From: Escarpia spicata
Taxonomy: Eukaryota > Annelida > Polychaeta > Sabellida > Siboglinidae
DNA: 64,000 nt
Assembly (NCBI GenBank): GCA_963995525.1
Contig: OZ023217.1
Location: forward strand, 5,505,830 to 5,569,829
Reading direction: 5' to 3'
Positions 48,369 to 61,358 of this stretch are shown piece by piece. Position numbers and translations under genes: made by a program. The notes under the pieces were generated by a model. The model did no database searches. It was given only the letters and a program-made list of their open reading frames with translations, and was not told where the DNA came from. The first letter of the stretch is position 1. Every line of letters starts with the position of its first letter.

Positions 48369-49478
48369 CACAACTTGTAACAAGCGTTACTTGTGTGAAG
48401 ACATGAACAAGGACTAGTTAGTTCGGTCGCCTACCTAGATCAGAAACTCAACTCTATAAGTTGATTGGTCACGACTGTGGCTTCGCTCCCGCTAGGTCGT
48501 GCTGACCCGCGCACTCAGTTGATTCAACATCAGTTGTGCTGCGACTTATCAATGCATTGTATAGATAAGAGTCGTCTTACGTGTGCGATACAATAATACG
48601 TCTCAACTATTTATGGACAAAGTAAATTATAATCAATGCCGCGACACATATAATCTTTCATAAAACTCTATTGAAATTGTATGTACAGCCCATGGGTATG
48701 AACGAAGCGAGATATCTCAAAAAAATATGAATAATAGCCGAGGTTGCTAAACAAATGCAGTAGATCAGGATCGTTGGAAAGGCATCGTTAATCGAGCGGA
48801 ACAAACTCACTAATGAGCCCTCCACCTTATAGCGGGAAGAGAAGAAGAAGGGCTTAAACGAAACTAACTGTATGTAAATACCTAACGGGATCCACATAAT
48901 ATCAATACGCACAACTTGTAACAAGCGTTATTTGTGTGAAGACATGAACAAGGACTAGTTAGTTCGGTTGCCTACTTAGTTTATAGTTCCCTTTAACTTG
49001 AAACTCCCCTCTATAATTTGATTGTTCACGACCGTGGCTTCGCTGCCTCTAGGTCGTGCTGACCCGCGCACTCAGTTGATTCAAAAACAGTCGTGCTGCG
49101 ACTTGTTACTGTACTGATAGATAAGAGTCGTGTTACGTGTGCGACGGTACGTTTACAAACACATACAACAACACTATTTGTGGACAAAATAAATTATAAA
49201 AATGCCGCGTCACGTATCATCTTTCATAAAGCTCTATTGAAATGTTCTAGACACCTCCTGTATGAATGAAGCAAGAGATCTCAAACGGGGAAGTATGAAT
49301 AATAGCCGAGGTTGCTAAACACATGCAGAAGATCAGGATCGTTGGAAAAGCATCGTTAATTGAGCGGAACAGACTCACCAATGAGCCCTCCACCTTATAG
49401 CGGGAAGAGAAGAAGAAGGGCTTAAACGAAACTAACTGTATGTAAATACCTAACGGGATCCACATAATATCAATACGT
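48369..49478. repeat. Tandem segmental duplication, two copies of ~540-570 bp
   Basis: Copy 1 is 48369-48908 and copy 2 is 48909-49478. Both start CACAACTTGTAACAAGCGTT and end CGGGATCCACATAATATCAA. Internal blocks match closely (GTCGTGCTGACCCGCGCACT; GCCCTCCACCTTATAGCGGG). Copy 2 has a small insertion near 48978 and substitutions elsewhere. The best-preserved part is the last ~200 bp. Confidence 0.92.
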
Positions 49479-49479
49479 G

Positions 49480-50240
49480 TGTGACGGTGCCAATTTGTAC
49501 AACCAACAAGTCGACTCCAATCGTTTCAATCAAGTTCTTTATTTGTGGTCTTACTTCCGGTCTCACAACAAACCCCTAAACAAAGTAAACAGTGCGTCAA
49601 TATGGTACTAACAGTACAACTAGACGTAGACGCAATGTGAAGCGCAGAGACGTGTCACGCAGCACGCAATCACAATGTAATGAATCCAGTATAACGTCAT
49701 GTAAAGTAATCGAACAATATATAATTGTCATACAAGTTATACCAGGGATACAATTGTATGTAAACCAACAAACACAAGTATATGCATCTAACAGATGCAA
49801 TAATTACATAATTTACCATGACTGTAATGACCATGCTCACCCCAACACTGCTCTGGAGGCTCATTAATGAATCTCACATCATTCATTCCAGGCCTGGCTC
49901 CCTCCTGCAATGGCATGGTGCAACATGTCATTTATAGCAGAACACAGATAATTATTTAAACAGTTATTGTAATTCCATATACTTATGCTACTTCGTGTTA
50001 ACATATTAAGTACCAATTTACTTCACAATATACATATTCTATGACTTGTTAAATGATTGAATCAACGCTTGGCCAATGTTTACAATCTTGCTACACTATC
50101 CAGGGTGGCTCTCAACTTGTTTTTAAATGTCAGTCTCTAGGGGATATGCCCCACACCCTACTCAGCCAACCTTTTAGACTTAGCGGCTCCCGCGTCTAGA
50201 GACGCATGAGGCAGTCAAAGCACGCCATCCATATATGTCA
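49480..50240. other. Unassigned
   Basis: No supported feature. A minus-strand segment at about 49841-49899 between AG and GT sites is open (GMNDVRFINEPPEQCW) but does not join in phase to other candidates. Confidence 0.35.
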
Positions 50241-50244
50241 CTTG

Positions 50245-50505
50245 CTAGTGTTCTGACGTCGCTCCAACTTTTGTTGATCGGCTGTTAGGTCGCGGTCGAT
50301 TGTTTGGCAGTTTATTTTTGGTCGTCTCCTCTTTCTCTGGCCAGCTGGTATCCACTATATGGCGCTTGTTGGGCAGGTCTAATAGCCTTGTGACATGCCC
50401 GAGCCAGCTCATTCGTCTTTTGCGATTTGGGGTAAGACCACATTTAGATTTTACATAGGCGGCCATTATAACGTTTCCTTCATTTCCTGCAAATTTTGTC
50501 ATACG
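50245..50505 (-). pseudogene. Non-LTR RT C-terminal fragment
   Basis: The minus frame contains LTPNRKRRMSWLGHVTRLLD then LPNKRHIVDTSWPEKEE and NNRPRPNSRSTKVGATSE. The RRMxWLGHVxR block is typical of the C-terminal region of some LINE reverse transcriptases. It is short and lacks catalytic motifs. Confidence 0.65.
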
Positions 50506-50956
50506 ATTTTCTTCACAATTTCACAGCATATTTAACCTCCATTGACACAATGAAGGTTGAATACTCATGGAAAACTTATGAAATTCTCATACCTAATTTT
50601 TCAGAAAAATCCACCCAAACATGACACCGCTCAATTTCTCCCCAATCTGGTGACGGATTTTGAAATATTGGTGCGTTCTGCAAACATGATTAAAACTGTA
50701 TAATATGCAAGTTATATCACCAGCAGGATTCAAGCATTCTAAAACCCATTAAGACCACTAACTGTTTACAGGCAGCCAGTGGGGGTCAACCGCAGCATCC
50801 TTGGGTGCGCGCTCAAAGCAATTTTCCATATAGTGAAAATCCTTATAACTAAATAATTGCCTTAAAACATCCATAATTGTGGTATAATTAGATTATAAGA
50901 AATTAGAAAAGGTAAATAATACCCTAAAAATATTATTGAACAAGTTCACACTCACC

Positions 50957-51058
50957 GAAATGAAATGTCACCTCCCTGTTGTGTGAAACCCGAGCCAGCC
51001 TAGCAAACAGCTGCTGTACCACAGCTTGGTCAAAACACACACGTGACCAGTGTCTCTG
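50957..51058 (-). CDS. Possible unrecognised exon
   Basis: Between CTCCAG and a strong GTGAGT donor, the minus frame reads RHWSRVCFDQAVVQQLFARL then ARVSHNREVTFHF, a plausible helix-rich peptide. Using the next acceptor (50676) it would end within 15 codons. I cannot identify the protein or find an upstream partner in phase. Confidence 0.25.
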
Positions 51059-51339
51059 GAGATAGTTTATCTCATACCGTTCAAGTAATTGGTTAATTAT
51101 AGTAAATAATTACCTAAATATAATTATAATCAACATCTTGACAATTAAATCATGAAAAGGTAGTTTCACAAAATAAAGAATGTAACAATATCCATCATCT
51201 ACTTAGCATATGGTGCTGCCATATTGTGGCTGGTAGCGACATTAGAATGGAAACTAAGATGGGTACCATCTCTTAATGAGCATGTCAACACATATTACAA
51301 CATAACTATGAACATGTGTAGGTGTCCAAACTAGTACCT

Positions 51340-51475
51340 TCATCATCATCATTGTGCAGCCGTAGTGCCCCGTAGTTGAGCGAAGGCCTCAGCATGTCGT
51401 TTTCCAATCTGCCTGTCAGCGCTATCCTCTGTCAGATGGTGCCCTTCCAGTACTCGTCTAGTACCTTACAAATAT
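51340..51475 (-). repeat. Probable LINE/SINE 3' fragment
   Basis: CATCATCATCATTGTGCAGC and GTAGTGCCCCGTAGTTGAGC, with later CCAATCTGCCTGTC, resemble the 3' end of RTE-type retroposons that terminate in (TCA)n. Weak; based on recalled consensus. Confidence 0.35.
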
Positions 51476-51476
51476 A

Positions 51477-51557
51477 TATATGTGTGCGTGTGCGTGTGCG
51501 TGTGCGTGTGCGTGTGCGTGTGCGTGTGCGTGTGCGTGTGCGTGTGCGTGTGTGTGT
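51477..51557. repeat. GTGTGC hexanucleotide microsatellite
   Basis: About 11 units of GTGTGC followed by GTGTGTGT. Confidence 0.95.
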
Positions 51558-51559
51558 TC

Positions 51560-52900
51560 TAACTGAATGCTACAGTTGGTCCACTCTGTTAAGTTTTGTT
51601 TGTTAAGTTAAGTTAAGAGTTTTCATTGTATTAAATGGTCCCGATGCATTTTTGACTTCTTCAAAACTCTGGCATATTACACCTTCCCCTCGTTCCACCT
51701 TCCCCGATCTCTCCATATCAGGAAATTTACAACATTTGGCTTGACGCGGGCACGGAATTTACTTGATCCCGCTCAGGTTGCGATTTGCCAACATATTGCA
51801 GGTGATCGTCTGAATGCAGTCGCACGTTTTTAAACACAGCCACGACGAACAATAAGCATCATATCTATATTTAGGATTATATAAATTGTTGTTAAGCGAA
51901 CATGTACACATGGAGGTGTATACCCTATGCACAAACGCCAAACAGACTATCACTACCTGACTCACAGCGAAAAAAAAATTATTTTAATTAACCAAATACG
52001 CCCTAATCTACGCTGATATTAATGGAACTATGTTTGAACGCGGAGGTGACTACAACTAAGGATTACGTCGTGTCTAACTATGATATGCCAAAATATGTCG
52101 TAACGCTAATTAGATACTTATTGCACTTCAACTAACAGTCATAGATCACACGTCGCACCGATAAATTAATCAATTATTGACGAGCGTCGCTGGGAACAAA
52201 ACCTGTATCACTACTGATTCATAATTGGGACACGTTGACCCGCACGTGTGATTAAACCAGTCTGCATATTCTTGTTTACAAAATGAATAGAACGTGCATT
52301 CTTTCGTGTGCAGTTCCCCACGAGCATAGCAGACGTGAACTAGTTGCAGACACGGTTAGAAAAGACTATTGTAAAGGGGTCTAAGTTGTATTATATAAAT
52401 AAAGATGAACTATTAAATAGACAACCACTAGTTGAAAGAAACTCGGGATCGGCATGCGTGGGCTCATAGAGGTGTCAGCTAAAAACAGAATTCCCATCGT
52501 TTAAAATATAATGACTCAAGAGAGATCTTGACAGAGCAGAGATGAGGTGAATAGCCGAGGTTGCATGGATGAACATCGCAGAAGATCGGGAGATGGGGAG
52601 TACCATAGAGTGAAAAATAACACATATGTGTTAACTATATAAAATTACGGTGGGGTGGTTCTTGAGAACTTGTTGTTACAAATCAAATTTCTGTTTTCCA
52701 GACCGTTACCCGACATTGGCGTAATATAAAAGAGTTACCCAGCGTTGCCCGGGGAAAGGCTGTCATATGCATTTTCTAATTTAAACCACATAATATACAT
52801 TCCTGGATAGGACTAGTGATATAATTGTAGGTGACATTATTATTTTTTAATAATGAAAAATATAATTCGACGGCAGCCGCCTGCGCTAAAACTGTTCTGA
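51560..52900. other. Unassigned
   Basis: No gene supported. A short segment at 52555-52600 (RIAEVAWMNIAEDRE-like reading) may be another tiny RT tail fragment. Confidence 0.35.
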
Positions 52901-52904
52901 ATTG

Positions 52905-53465
52905 GTGACCCACCGAAATCCCAACCGCCCAAGACGAATTTCGTAAAAATGTAACTACGAACCGCCCCGATGGGCCCGCTAGATGGCACACAAACATCAG
53001 CCCCAAACATGCAAAACTGAAGGAGATAAGTGCCGATTTAAAATTGGGACCCCCCCAGATCCCCATCCATCAGACGAATTTCAAAAAATCTAAATCTATG
53101 AACAACCCCCAATCTACCCGTTAGATCACACACACCATATCAGCCCCATACATGCAAAACTAACAGAGATATGGGTCCACAGACAAACAAACAACCAAAC
53201 AACGAACCGTATTGTTTAGACAATAATATGTATATACATACACGGTGATAATAGAAGACAATACCGCCTGAATTAATCTAATAAGTTTGCTTGGGTTCAT
53301 GGGATCCGATACCAAGCGCATACGTCTGTGGACTCATATCTTGGTTTGGTTTTGCATGTATGGGGCTGAAATGTTGTATGTGATCTAGCGGGCCCATCGG
53401 GGTGGTTCGTAGATTTAGATGTGTTTATGAAATTCGTCCGGGGCGGTGGGATATCGGGGGGGGGG
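52905..53465. mobile_element. Fold-back repeat: two direct units and one inverted unit
   Basis: Units at about 52905-53030 and 53040-53186 are direct copies (ACGAATTTC, then a region ending CAGCCCCAAACATGCAAAAC or CAGCCCCATACATGCAAAAC). The third, 53325-53465, is inverted (GTTTTGCATGTATGGGGCTG, GCGGGCCCATCGGGGTGG). Identity of unit 2 to inverted unit 3 is about 80 percent. The central ~135 bp is AT-rich and begins GACAAACAAACAA. Family unknown. Confidence 0.7.
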
Positions 53466-53469
53466 GGTC

Positions 53470-54077
53470 ACATATATATGATTGCCTTTTTCCCCGGGCA
53501 ACGGTTACTCGGCTAATTACACATATCGACGTGGTGAATATTATGGGTTGGGGCTCACCAAACCCTCCAACGGCACCCCCTTGAGGCTTACCAAAACCCT
53601 CCAGTGGTACCCCATGAGACTCACCAAAAACATCCAAATGCACCCACCACTTGCTGAAATATTGGGGAGCTAAATATGTCTCCACCCCCCTACCGAAAAT
53701 TGTGGTGGCTCAGCCCCCATGCTCCAGATTCGATGCCTATGTCACTCCTTCGTTTTTGTGATTTGCTCTTGATCTGTTTACTCCGATATTTTGATACAAA
53801 AAGGTTCATGCGGAGCAACACACAACAAATCTAACATTTGTCACTGGAGAGGTCAAGGCCAAAGGCCGGCAGATAGTAGTAAGCAGCCAGTGGTTCGGCG
53901 CTGACCGTGGGCTATCGGCATTCCATCAAAGCCAGTTATAGCTTGACCTTCGTGTCCAATCTAATTCGGAGACCTTGTTGTCCAATCTAATTCGTTTGCC
54001 AACAAAGCGTGCACGCATTCAGGTTCTGGCAGGCTGCACGCCAGATCGAAGTCACTGGACTGCTAAATAACCCTAAT
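53470..54077. other. Unassigned
   Basis: A short degenerate repeat ACCAAACCCTCCA / ACCAAAACCCTCCA lies at 53556-53640. Nothing else is supported. Confidence 0.4.
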
Positions 54078-54162
54078 GGTGGTGGTGGTGGTGGTGGTGG
54101 TGGTGGTGGTGGTGGTGGTGGTGGTGGTGGTGGTGGTGGTGGTGGTGGTGGTGGTGGTGGTG

Positions 54163-54199
<37 letters not shown>

Positions 54200-54215
54200 C
54201 GCGCGTGCGTGCGTG
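54078..54215. repeat. (GGT)n-(GT)n-(CG)n compound microsatellite
   Basis: About 29 GGT units, then (GT)n, then GCGCGCGCGCG. Translates to poly-Gly, poly-Val or poly-His depending on frame. Confidence 0.97.
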
Positions 54216-54219
54216 CTAT

Positions 54220-56460
54220 CACATGGCCCTCACATCTAGTCCTACCCTCAGTTATCACCCCGCCCTCCTAAGCTACTTAATTGTCGTTCTTGAAAAGATG
54301 CATTAACCATCATCTGACAATCATTACAATTTCTCCATGGCTCCACGCCGACAACTCTAGGTATCTCTAACCATATCAACACGGCCATATTAGTATACTA
54401 ATCCCTAGCATCTTATGTCCTGTCGTGTAAAGCCGCACGAATGTCTAAACTAATCAGAAAACTTACTCGGTTGGACGACTTATCATCGACATCCCCTCTC
54501 AACAACCGCCAATCGAGCACCGGCCTAATTGCTCACACTAACTCCGTGAAAGCTAACGTCGACGTGTCCACTGAAAACTGAATTATACATCTTCACAAGA
54601 TTACCAACCTCTCATTCCAGATTACATTCTCTCCCCGTCTCACCTATTCACTCCAATGCCATTCTCCGAAAGCATCCAGCCACGTTGTAATTACTACGCG
54701 CAGACTATTCATTAGCATATATCGCCGAGTTGTTTAATGTTTATGAAATCATTGGATAAACTATTAAACTAATTTCGGTTCGGTTTAACCGAATCTCAAC
54801 AAAAAGAGCTCCAGTTCGCTACCACACGTATATTATAGCCCGCCTGTATACGATAGGTTATTCACTCAATAAATTATACCGATGAGTTTAACAAAATAGC
54901 GCATGCTATATTAAACTGCAGCTTACTACTTGAACTATTTTCACTCTACATACGTATTAGATAGTTCTCCAATGTGCCTACCAAGCCACCTGCATTGCCA
55001 TTCCTTCGAGGCTGGCTACAATAAGAGGATAAGCAGGAATGAGAAGAGAACAATGCTTCATCTTCCCGGGGCTGCTACAGTTGCACGAACGGTAAGACTC
55101 TGTGACGTCACGTTGGACAATCTGGTCGTGATACCGATTGATTTCTCTACGAACCGACGTCAAAAACGTGTTGTTAATTGGTTCCTAAAAGGCGGTCACA
55201 TGAGGTCCACTGAGGTCCACTATTGATCACTGAACACGGCCTGACAGGCAGTTGGCGGCGAAGTCCCCCGAGACACGCCACCTCACAGCCTGCGTGTCAG
55301 CCACGTTTTGTTGGGAACATCAACGCCGACAGCTGTAGGCGTATGATGTTGACTCGTAATATCGATACTGTTATTAATGCGAGGTTGTCGGTTCAATTAT
55401 GCTACCCGGAATCAGTCAGTCAGGGTTTTGAATGTGGGAACATCACGACTGCGCTGAACACCACAGAGCAGAGAGTAGCGGTCAAACCAGGCGGTGTATG
55501 TCATATAGCTTAAATATTTTTTTACAATTTTAATGTCTTGTGTATAGTTTGAAGAGGAAAAACACAAATTCTGAACATTGTTTCATTCTTATTAAACACA
55601 AATAGGCGGGCAGTATATTTTGAATATACTGAGACTAGCCTTACGAACATTATAATGTTCTTTTCATGTTCCTCGTTTTTATACATGTATAATGCTCTTA
55701 AGAGTAGACTTAATACGTTAAAGGTATATCGCCCGCCAAAATGCGTTTAAGAAGACCGATACATCGTTCACAGTTTGCTATGTGTTCCCACGAAACATAG
55801 AAACACTCGCCTCGCCTTAATTAATCTAATTTACCCGCACACGCCCCCTACATGAAACCGAATTACTTTGACCTGCGGATAGTGAGGTATATAAGGGGTG
55901 GGTCAATGGCTCATCTAACGGTTTTTCTAACCCATGTGGCATTTTTCCTAATTTAACCTGTTTCGCTAGTACATTTTTGGAAACCCAAAGGGTGACAACC
56001 TTTGTCCATTTCCAAGATGCTAGATACGCTATACTGCCCAAAAGAAACTCATGGAGATGTCTCCATCCTTCAAAGCTGCATTCAGATTCTCGAATATAAT
56101 AATTAATCGTGATCGGAAGAACGCTTTTGAGGAAAATATATATACTCTGTAGTAACACAAAACGAAACAGTTGCTATCCCAATTTCATCGGGGTGTTTTA
56201 AAGGTAAGTCGTCATTTGATATGTTCATAATAATGTTGTTGGTGCAAAGGTGTCACCGACAGTGTCTTCAGATAAGACATATTACCGTTTATTTGGCAGC
56301 TGCACGGACTGGGTCGAAGCAAAGACTTAAATATTTTTCTCGTACAGGGTCACAGATAAATGATGCCTTTTCGTTGTTTAAGAACTTCTAGAATCGGCTA
56401 CATTTAGCAGGGTCGGTCAGGTAACCTGAAATCCTACATAGACATTAAATTTGTATTGTT
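54220..56460. other. Unassigned unique sequence
   Basis: Frames of 90-110 codons (54930-55226 plus, 55223-55513 plus, 55826-56158 minus) have no recognised homology and no consistent splice pattern. Confidence 0.4.
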
Positions 56461-56463
56461 ATT

Positions 56464-56815
56464 ACAGTGGAGTCGGTGGAGCAGTGTTTAGAGCTTCCGA
56501 CACTCAATCAAGCTATTCGGGGCTCGAATCCTGTGCTGCCATTTCGAACATTGGGCCTGTTAATAAACTCTACATTGCTCCAGTTCACTCGGCTGTATGA
56601 ATGAATACATGGCTATAGACAGTGGTTTATATATGTGTACGAATAGTCTGCGCGCATTAATTGCAGCGTGGCTGAATGTTTTCTAGAGATATTGAGATGG
56701 TGTCCGGTTGAACAGGTATGTCAGGAAGTAAGTGTAAAGCGAGCTCTCGAAGCAGTCCCAGGGACTGGGTAGCGCGCTATATAAGAACTTCCCTCGACTT
56801 TGTTATTATTCTGAA
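56464..56815 (+). mobile_element. tRNA-headed SINE, plus orientation
   Basis: The tRNA-like head ends in GGGCTCGAATCCTG (B-box). The body shares CTCTACATTGCTCCAGTTCA, GGCTGTATGAATGAATAC, GCAGCGTGGCTGAATG and GCAGTCCCAGGGACTGGGTA with the inverted copy at 8880-9168. It ends GCGCGCTATATAAGAACTTC and a TTATTATT tail. Confidence 0.82.
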
Positions 56816-58030
56816 AGGCCTTAATGTTCACATCACGTAAATGTCCACATCATGTAAATGCAACTCTCAATATGATGACGCGAGCGACAACAATGCGATA
56901 CCGTCAATTCATGACGAGATGGCAAACTTTCCGCCCTAGTTCAGTCACGGGTGGATCACTATTTGCCTGGAGGGGGGCGTGCTCCAGTTATGACATCAAT
57001 CGGTGTGTTAATTCCGTGTCCACCCCCAATAGTAGAGGCAAAATGTAACAGGTGACCGGATCTTGTTTAATTTAAGTGTTTCTGTTTTTGGGCGCTGCGA
57101 ATATATCAATACCTTTATGGCCCCCCATTCTTTCTGATATGAACATTTATAATTTTTGTTGGAAATCGAGAGTTAATTAGGAATTTATATTAGCTCGATG
57201 TTGCCACAGGAATTGTGAACAATCTGATTCCTGAATAATTCACCAAACCGTGCAAATACCACCGATAATTAAGCCAAGGACAAACGCGGTTGTGATTAAA
57301 GTCATTCAGGGGTGCTATAACAGGTGGTTTTTAATCAAATAGCTGACACTGATCAAGTACGCTGTGAAAATGTGGCAAAGTTTTGAATTGGATATATTAA
57401 TATTGTTCAGAATCTCCTAGAAAAATTGTGCCTCGCAATCCATGGTACATATCCACCAATACTTGCTAAATTTATTAAGAAAGTCAAATCCTAATTCACT
57501 CTGCACCGTCGACTACATCTTTCCAAGATATCAGCTGTGGAGCACTGCCAATATTGAGTTAATGTGTCATGGGTCGAGCAATATAATACAACAAAACCCT
57601 TTGATGCAGTCGCCACGCACGCTGGAATGATTGTTCTACTAAATGTCTGAAAAACGGACGTCAGCATGACTCGGCAAATTCGAGTATTGTCAACAACGTA
57701 TGGCCTCGTCTCCTTTAGCCACGCCCCGCAGCATCTGCCGTGATCTCGCTTCTGGAATAATCGCTGGCATAGGCCCCACCAGGTTCACACAATGCGCAGT
57801 TGTGGAGATAAACAGAGGGGCCTAAGCAAATTCAGTTGTCTCCACAGATTCGCCACCATAAATTATGCATATGGCCACTGTTTTAATGCGAACATATTTG
57901 AAAGTTAAACATAATATTAATATTAACCATTAACAATATTTTAATTTAAACCTAAAAATCGAATGCACTTAACTTGTTTTATGCGTATTATTCTACAGCA
58001 TGTTACAAAAGGCGGCTTCTAGCGCTCCTA
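56816..58030. other. Unassigned unique sequence
   Basis: No supported gene or structured repeat. Confidence 0.4.
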
Positions 58031-58049
58031 CGTAGCTGTATTTATTACA

Positions 58050-58165
58050 TGTTTGAAGTACTCGTACTCATAAAACTTGTGGGTCATGGACTCGTACTCG
58101 TACTAATACTCATTGTACTCAGATTTTACGAGTACATTACGAGTACATCTGAGTACATTGTCAAT
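58050..58165. repeat. GTACTC / GAGTAC hexamer cluster
   Basis: Interspersed ACTCGTACTC and, further right, GAGTACATTACGAGTACATC. The same hexamer is prominent in the two duplicated blocks at 59.5 and 61.1 kb. Confidence 0.8.
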
Positions 58166-58169
58166 ATAT

Positions 58170-59330
58170 ACTGGGGGAAATTAATATATTTGGTTATACA
58201 ATGAAACTTTCCTGAAATATTTAAATGTTCAACTATTTTTTTAATACTTTGTTAATTCTGATAGAATACAACCTTACCATCCTTACACATAGTACATCCT
58301 CATTCTCTGATAACCACGACTATGGTACCCAAACATGGCAACAGGCAGCATCCTTTCCCAGTCAGAAACACCCTGTTAAGCAAACAATAATTGTAGGCTA
58401 TCAGTTCAGGCTATAAACCTGTTTGTTTAATTAAGCCACCAGGATGTCCATAAACAGCCAATTAGCAGTTAACTCACCAGTTAGACAGGAAATGCCTTTG
58501 ATGTAGTTTGGAGACCATGCCACTTGACAGTGGCTGACAGAGCTAACTGCTAAGAACAAAAACTGCCAGTCTTCCTCTGTAGAAGTAAGGTGGCTCAAGT
58601 GAGACTGCCTCCTACACTAGTATAATCCCATGCCAGCAGCCTGGCTAAAAAGTCCAAAGGGGATGCTAGTGGGGGTTTTGGCCACCACATGCGAACATGG
58701 GGGCCAGGGGGTTTGAGCCCCCCACTTTTGTATATAGCAAATTGCGGTAAATAATCTAGCTAGTAATATAGAAGGTGTGCAGTATGCACAGAGGTATCTT
58801 TTCCCTTGAATTATATATTGTAAATCTGTGACAGTTCGTATGCTGTAAATATGTATAACAGCATTCAAGGGTTTTTTCAGTCACTAACTAGCTAGAATGG
58901 AAACTTATTATATATATATATGTACAAATTGTAGTACATAGCATATGCGGTACATAGATCAGTAATCTTTATGTACCTGTCTGTGCACAGGATGCGAAAT
59001 ACACTGTATATATTGTCTGTGCACAGTGGCAATCCCTGTGAATTAATAAATTTGGATTGCCCATTACCAACCTATGCAATAGTTGGTGTAACTTTATACA
59101 AACAGAGAAAGGGCTGCATGAACAATTCTGTAACACATGTCATCATATATACACTGGGGGTGAGGGGGTACCGGGCGAAAGTAGCACACGAAAGGGTATT
59201 TGGCATAGCCGAGAACATATTCTGCCCTGAACGGTGCAGCCTGAAAGACTCAACTTGTGAACAACTCATGTTCATTCGGTGCAATGACAAATAGATGATA
59301 AGATCATTCGATGCCACTGAAATGAATGCC
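58170..59330. other. Unassigned
   Basis: No gene supported. The 107-codon plus frame at 58971 is unrecognised. Confidence 0.4.
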
Positions 59331-59336
59331 AATGAA

Positions 59337-59637
59337 GTGAATTTCATTGTTGATGAAATAGAGTTTTTTTTATTTTCCTCATAAAAAATTGATCAACTGC
59401 CATTGCATATTCACTTTTGCTGAGTTATATTAATTATATTATTTAGTCATTTTAAAATACGTTATTATTTAATATTTATATTTAAAAAATGTACTTGTAC
59501 TTTTATCGTACTCGTGAGAATGTACTCGTGCTAGTACTGGTACTCAGCTTTTAGCAATGTACTCGTACTCGTACTCATCCATCTTCAAAGTACTCGTACT
59601 CGTACTTGTACTCATGAACATGTACTCGGCCCCAGGT

Positions 59638-59692
<55 letters not shown>

Positions 59693-59730
59693 CCTGTCTG
59701 ATACTTTGGCAAGTATCCGAATGTCTACCG

Positions 59731-59790
<60 letters not shown>
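59337..59790 (+). repeat. Segmental duplicate, copy 1
   Basis: Starts GTGAATTTCATTGTTGATGA, then a run nearly identical to 60951 onward (TTTATTTTCCTCATAAAAAA, TTCACTTTTGCTGAGTTATA), a GTACTCGTACTC cluster, (TA)n, GATACTTTGGCAAGTATCC, and (CA)n. Offset to copy 2 is about 1.61 kb. Confidence 0.93.
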
Positions 59791-59806
<16 letters not shown>

Positions 59807-59839
59807 CTCTACTACCATATTTCTCCCTGGAAGAACATA

Positions 59840-60655
<816 letters not shown>

Positions 60656-60950
60656 AGGCAGGGAAGGAGAGTGAGACAGGGAGAAATGGGGGAGATGGAG
60701 GGAGTGAGACAGGGAGAAATGGGAGAGAGGGAGGGAGAGTGTAACAGGGAGAAATGGGGGAGAGGGAGGGAGAGTGAGACAAGGAGAAATGGGAGAGAGG
60801 GAGGGGAGTGAAAGGGAGAAATGGGGGAGAGGGAGAGAGAGTGAGACAGAGAGACATGGGAAGAGGGGGGGGGGTGAGACAGGGAGAAATGGGGAGATGG
60901 AGGGAGAGTGTGACAGGGAGAAATAGGGGAGAGGGAGGGAGAGTGAAGTG
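60656..60950. repeat. Purine-rich ~36-bp minisatellite
   Basis: Units of the form GAGAGTGAGACAGGGAGAAA TGGGGGAGAGGGAGG, about eight copies, joined to the GA array on the left and to duplicate copy 2 on the right. Confidence 0.92.
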
Positions 60951-61248
60951 AATTTCAGTGTTGATGAATAGAGTTTTTTTTATTTTCCTCATAAAAAATT
61001 GATCAACTGCCATTGCATATTCACTTTTGCTGAGTTATATTAATTATATTATTTAGTCATTTTAAAATACGTTATTATTTAATATTTATATTTAAAAAAT
61101 GTACTTGTACTTTTACTCCTACTCGTGAGAATGTACTCGTACTAGTACTGGTACTCAGCTTTTAGCAATGTACTCGTACTCGTACTCATCCATCTTCAAA
61201 GTACTCGTACTCGTACTTGTACTCATGAACATGTACTCGGCCCCAGGT

Positions 61249-61285
<37 letters not shown>

Positions 61286-61326
61286 CTGTCTGATACTTTG
61301 GCAAGCATCCGGAATGTCTACCGTAT

Positions 61327-61345
<19 letters not shown>
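60951..61345 (+). repeat. Segmental duplicate, copy 2
   Basis: Near-identical to 59337-59790 but with shorter (TA)n and (CA)n tracts and a few substitutions (for example TACTCCTACTCG versus TATCGTACTCG). Confidence 0.93.

Positions 61346-61357
<12 letters not shown>

Positions 61358-61358
<1 letters not shown>

Noticed and set aside
47461..48373. Ser/Leu/Pro-rich minus frames of 278-295 codons
   Set aside because: Translation of the purine-rich satellite.
51337..51433. Minus-strand exon-like frame ALTGRLENDMLRPSLNYGAL
   Set aside because: Flanks and (TCA)n end look like a retroposon 3' end; acceptor lacks a pyrimidine tract and an upstream stop is adjacent.
54930..55513. Adjacent 96-98-codon plus frames
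   Set aside because: No recognisable homology, no consistent splice sites, composition not distinctive.
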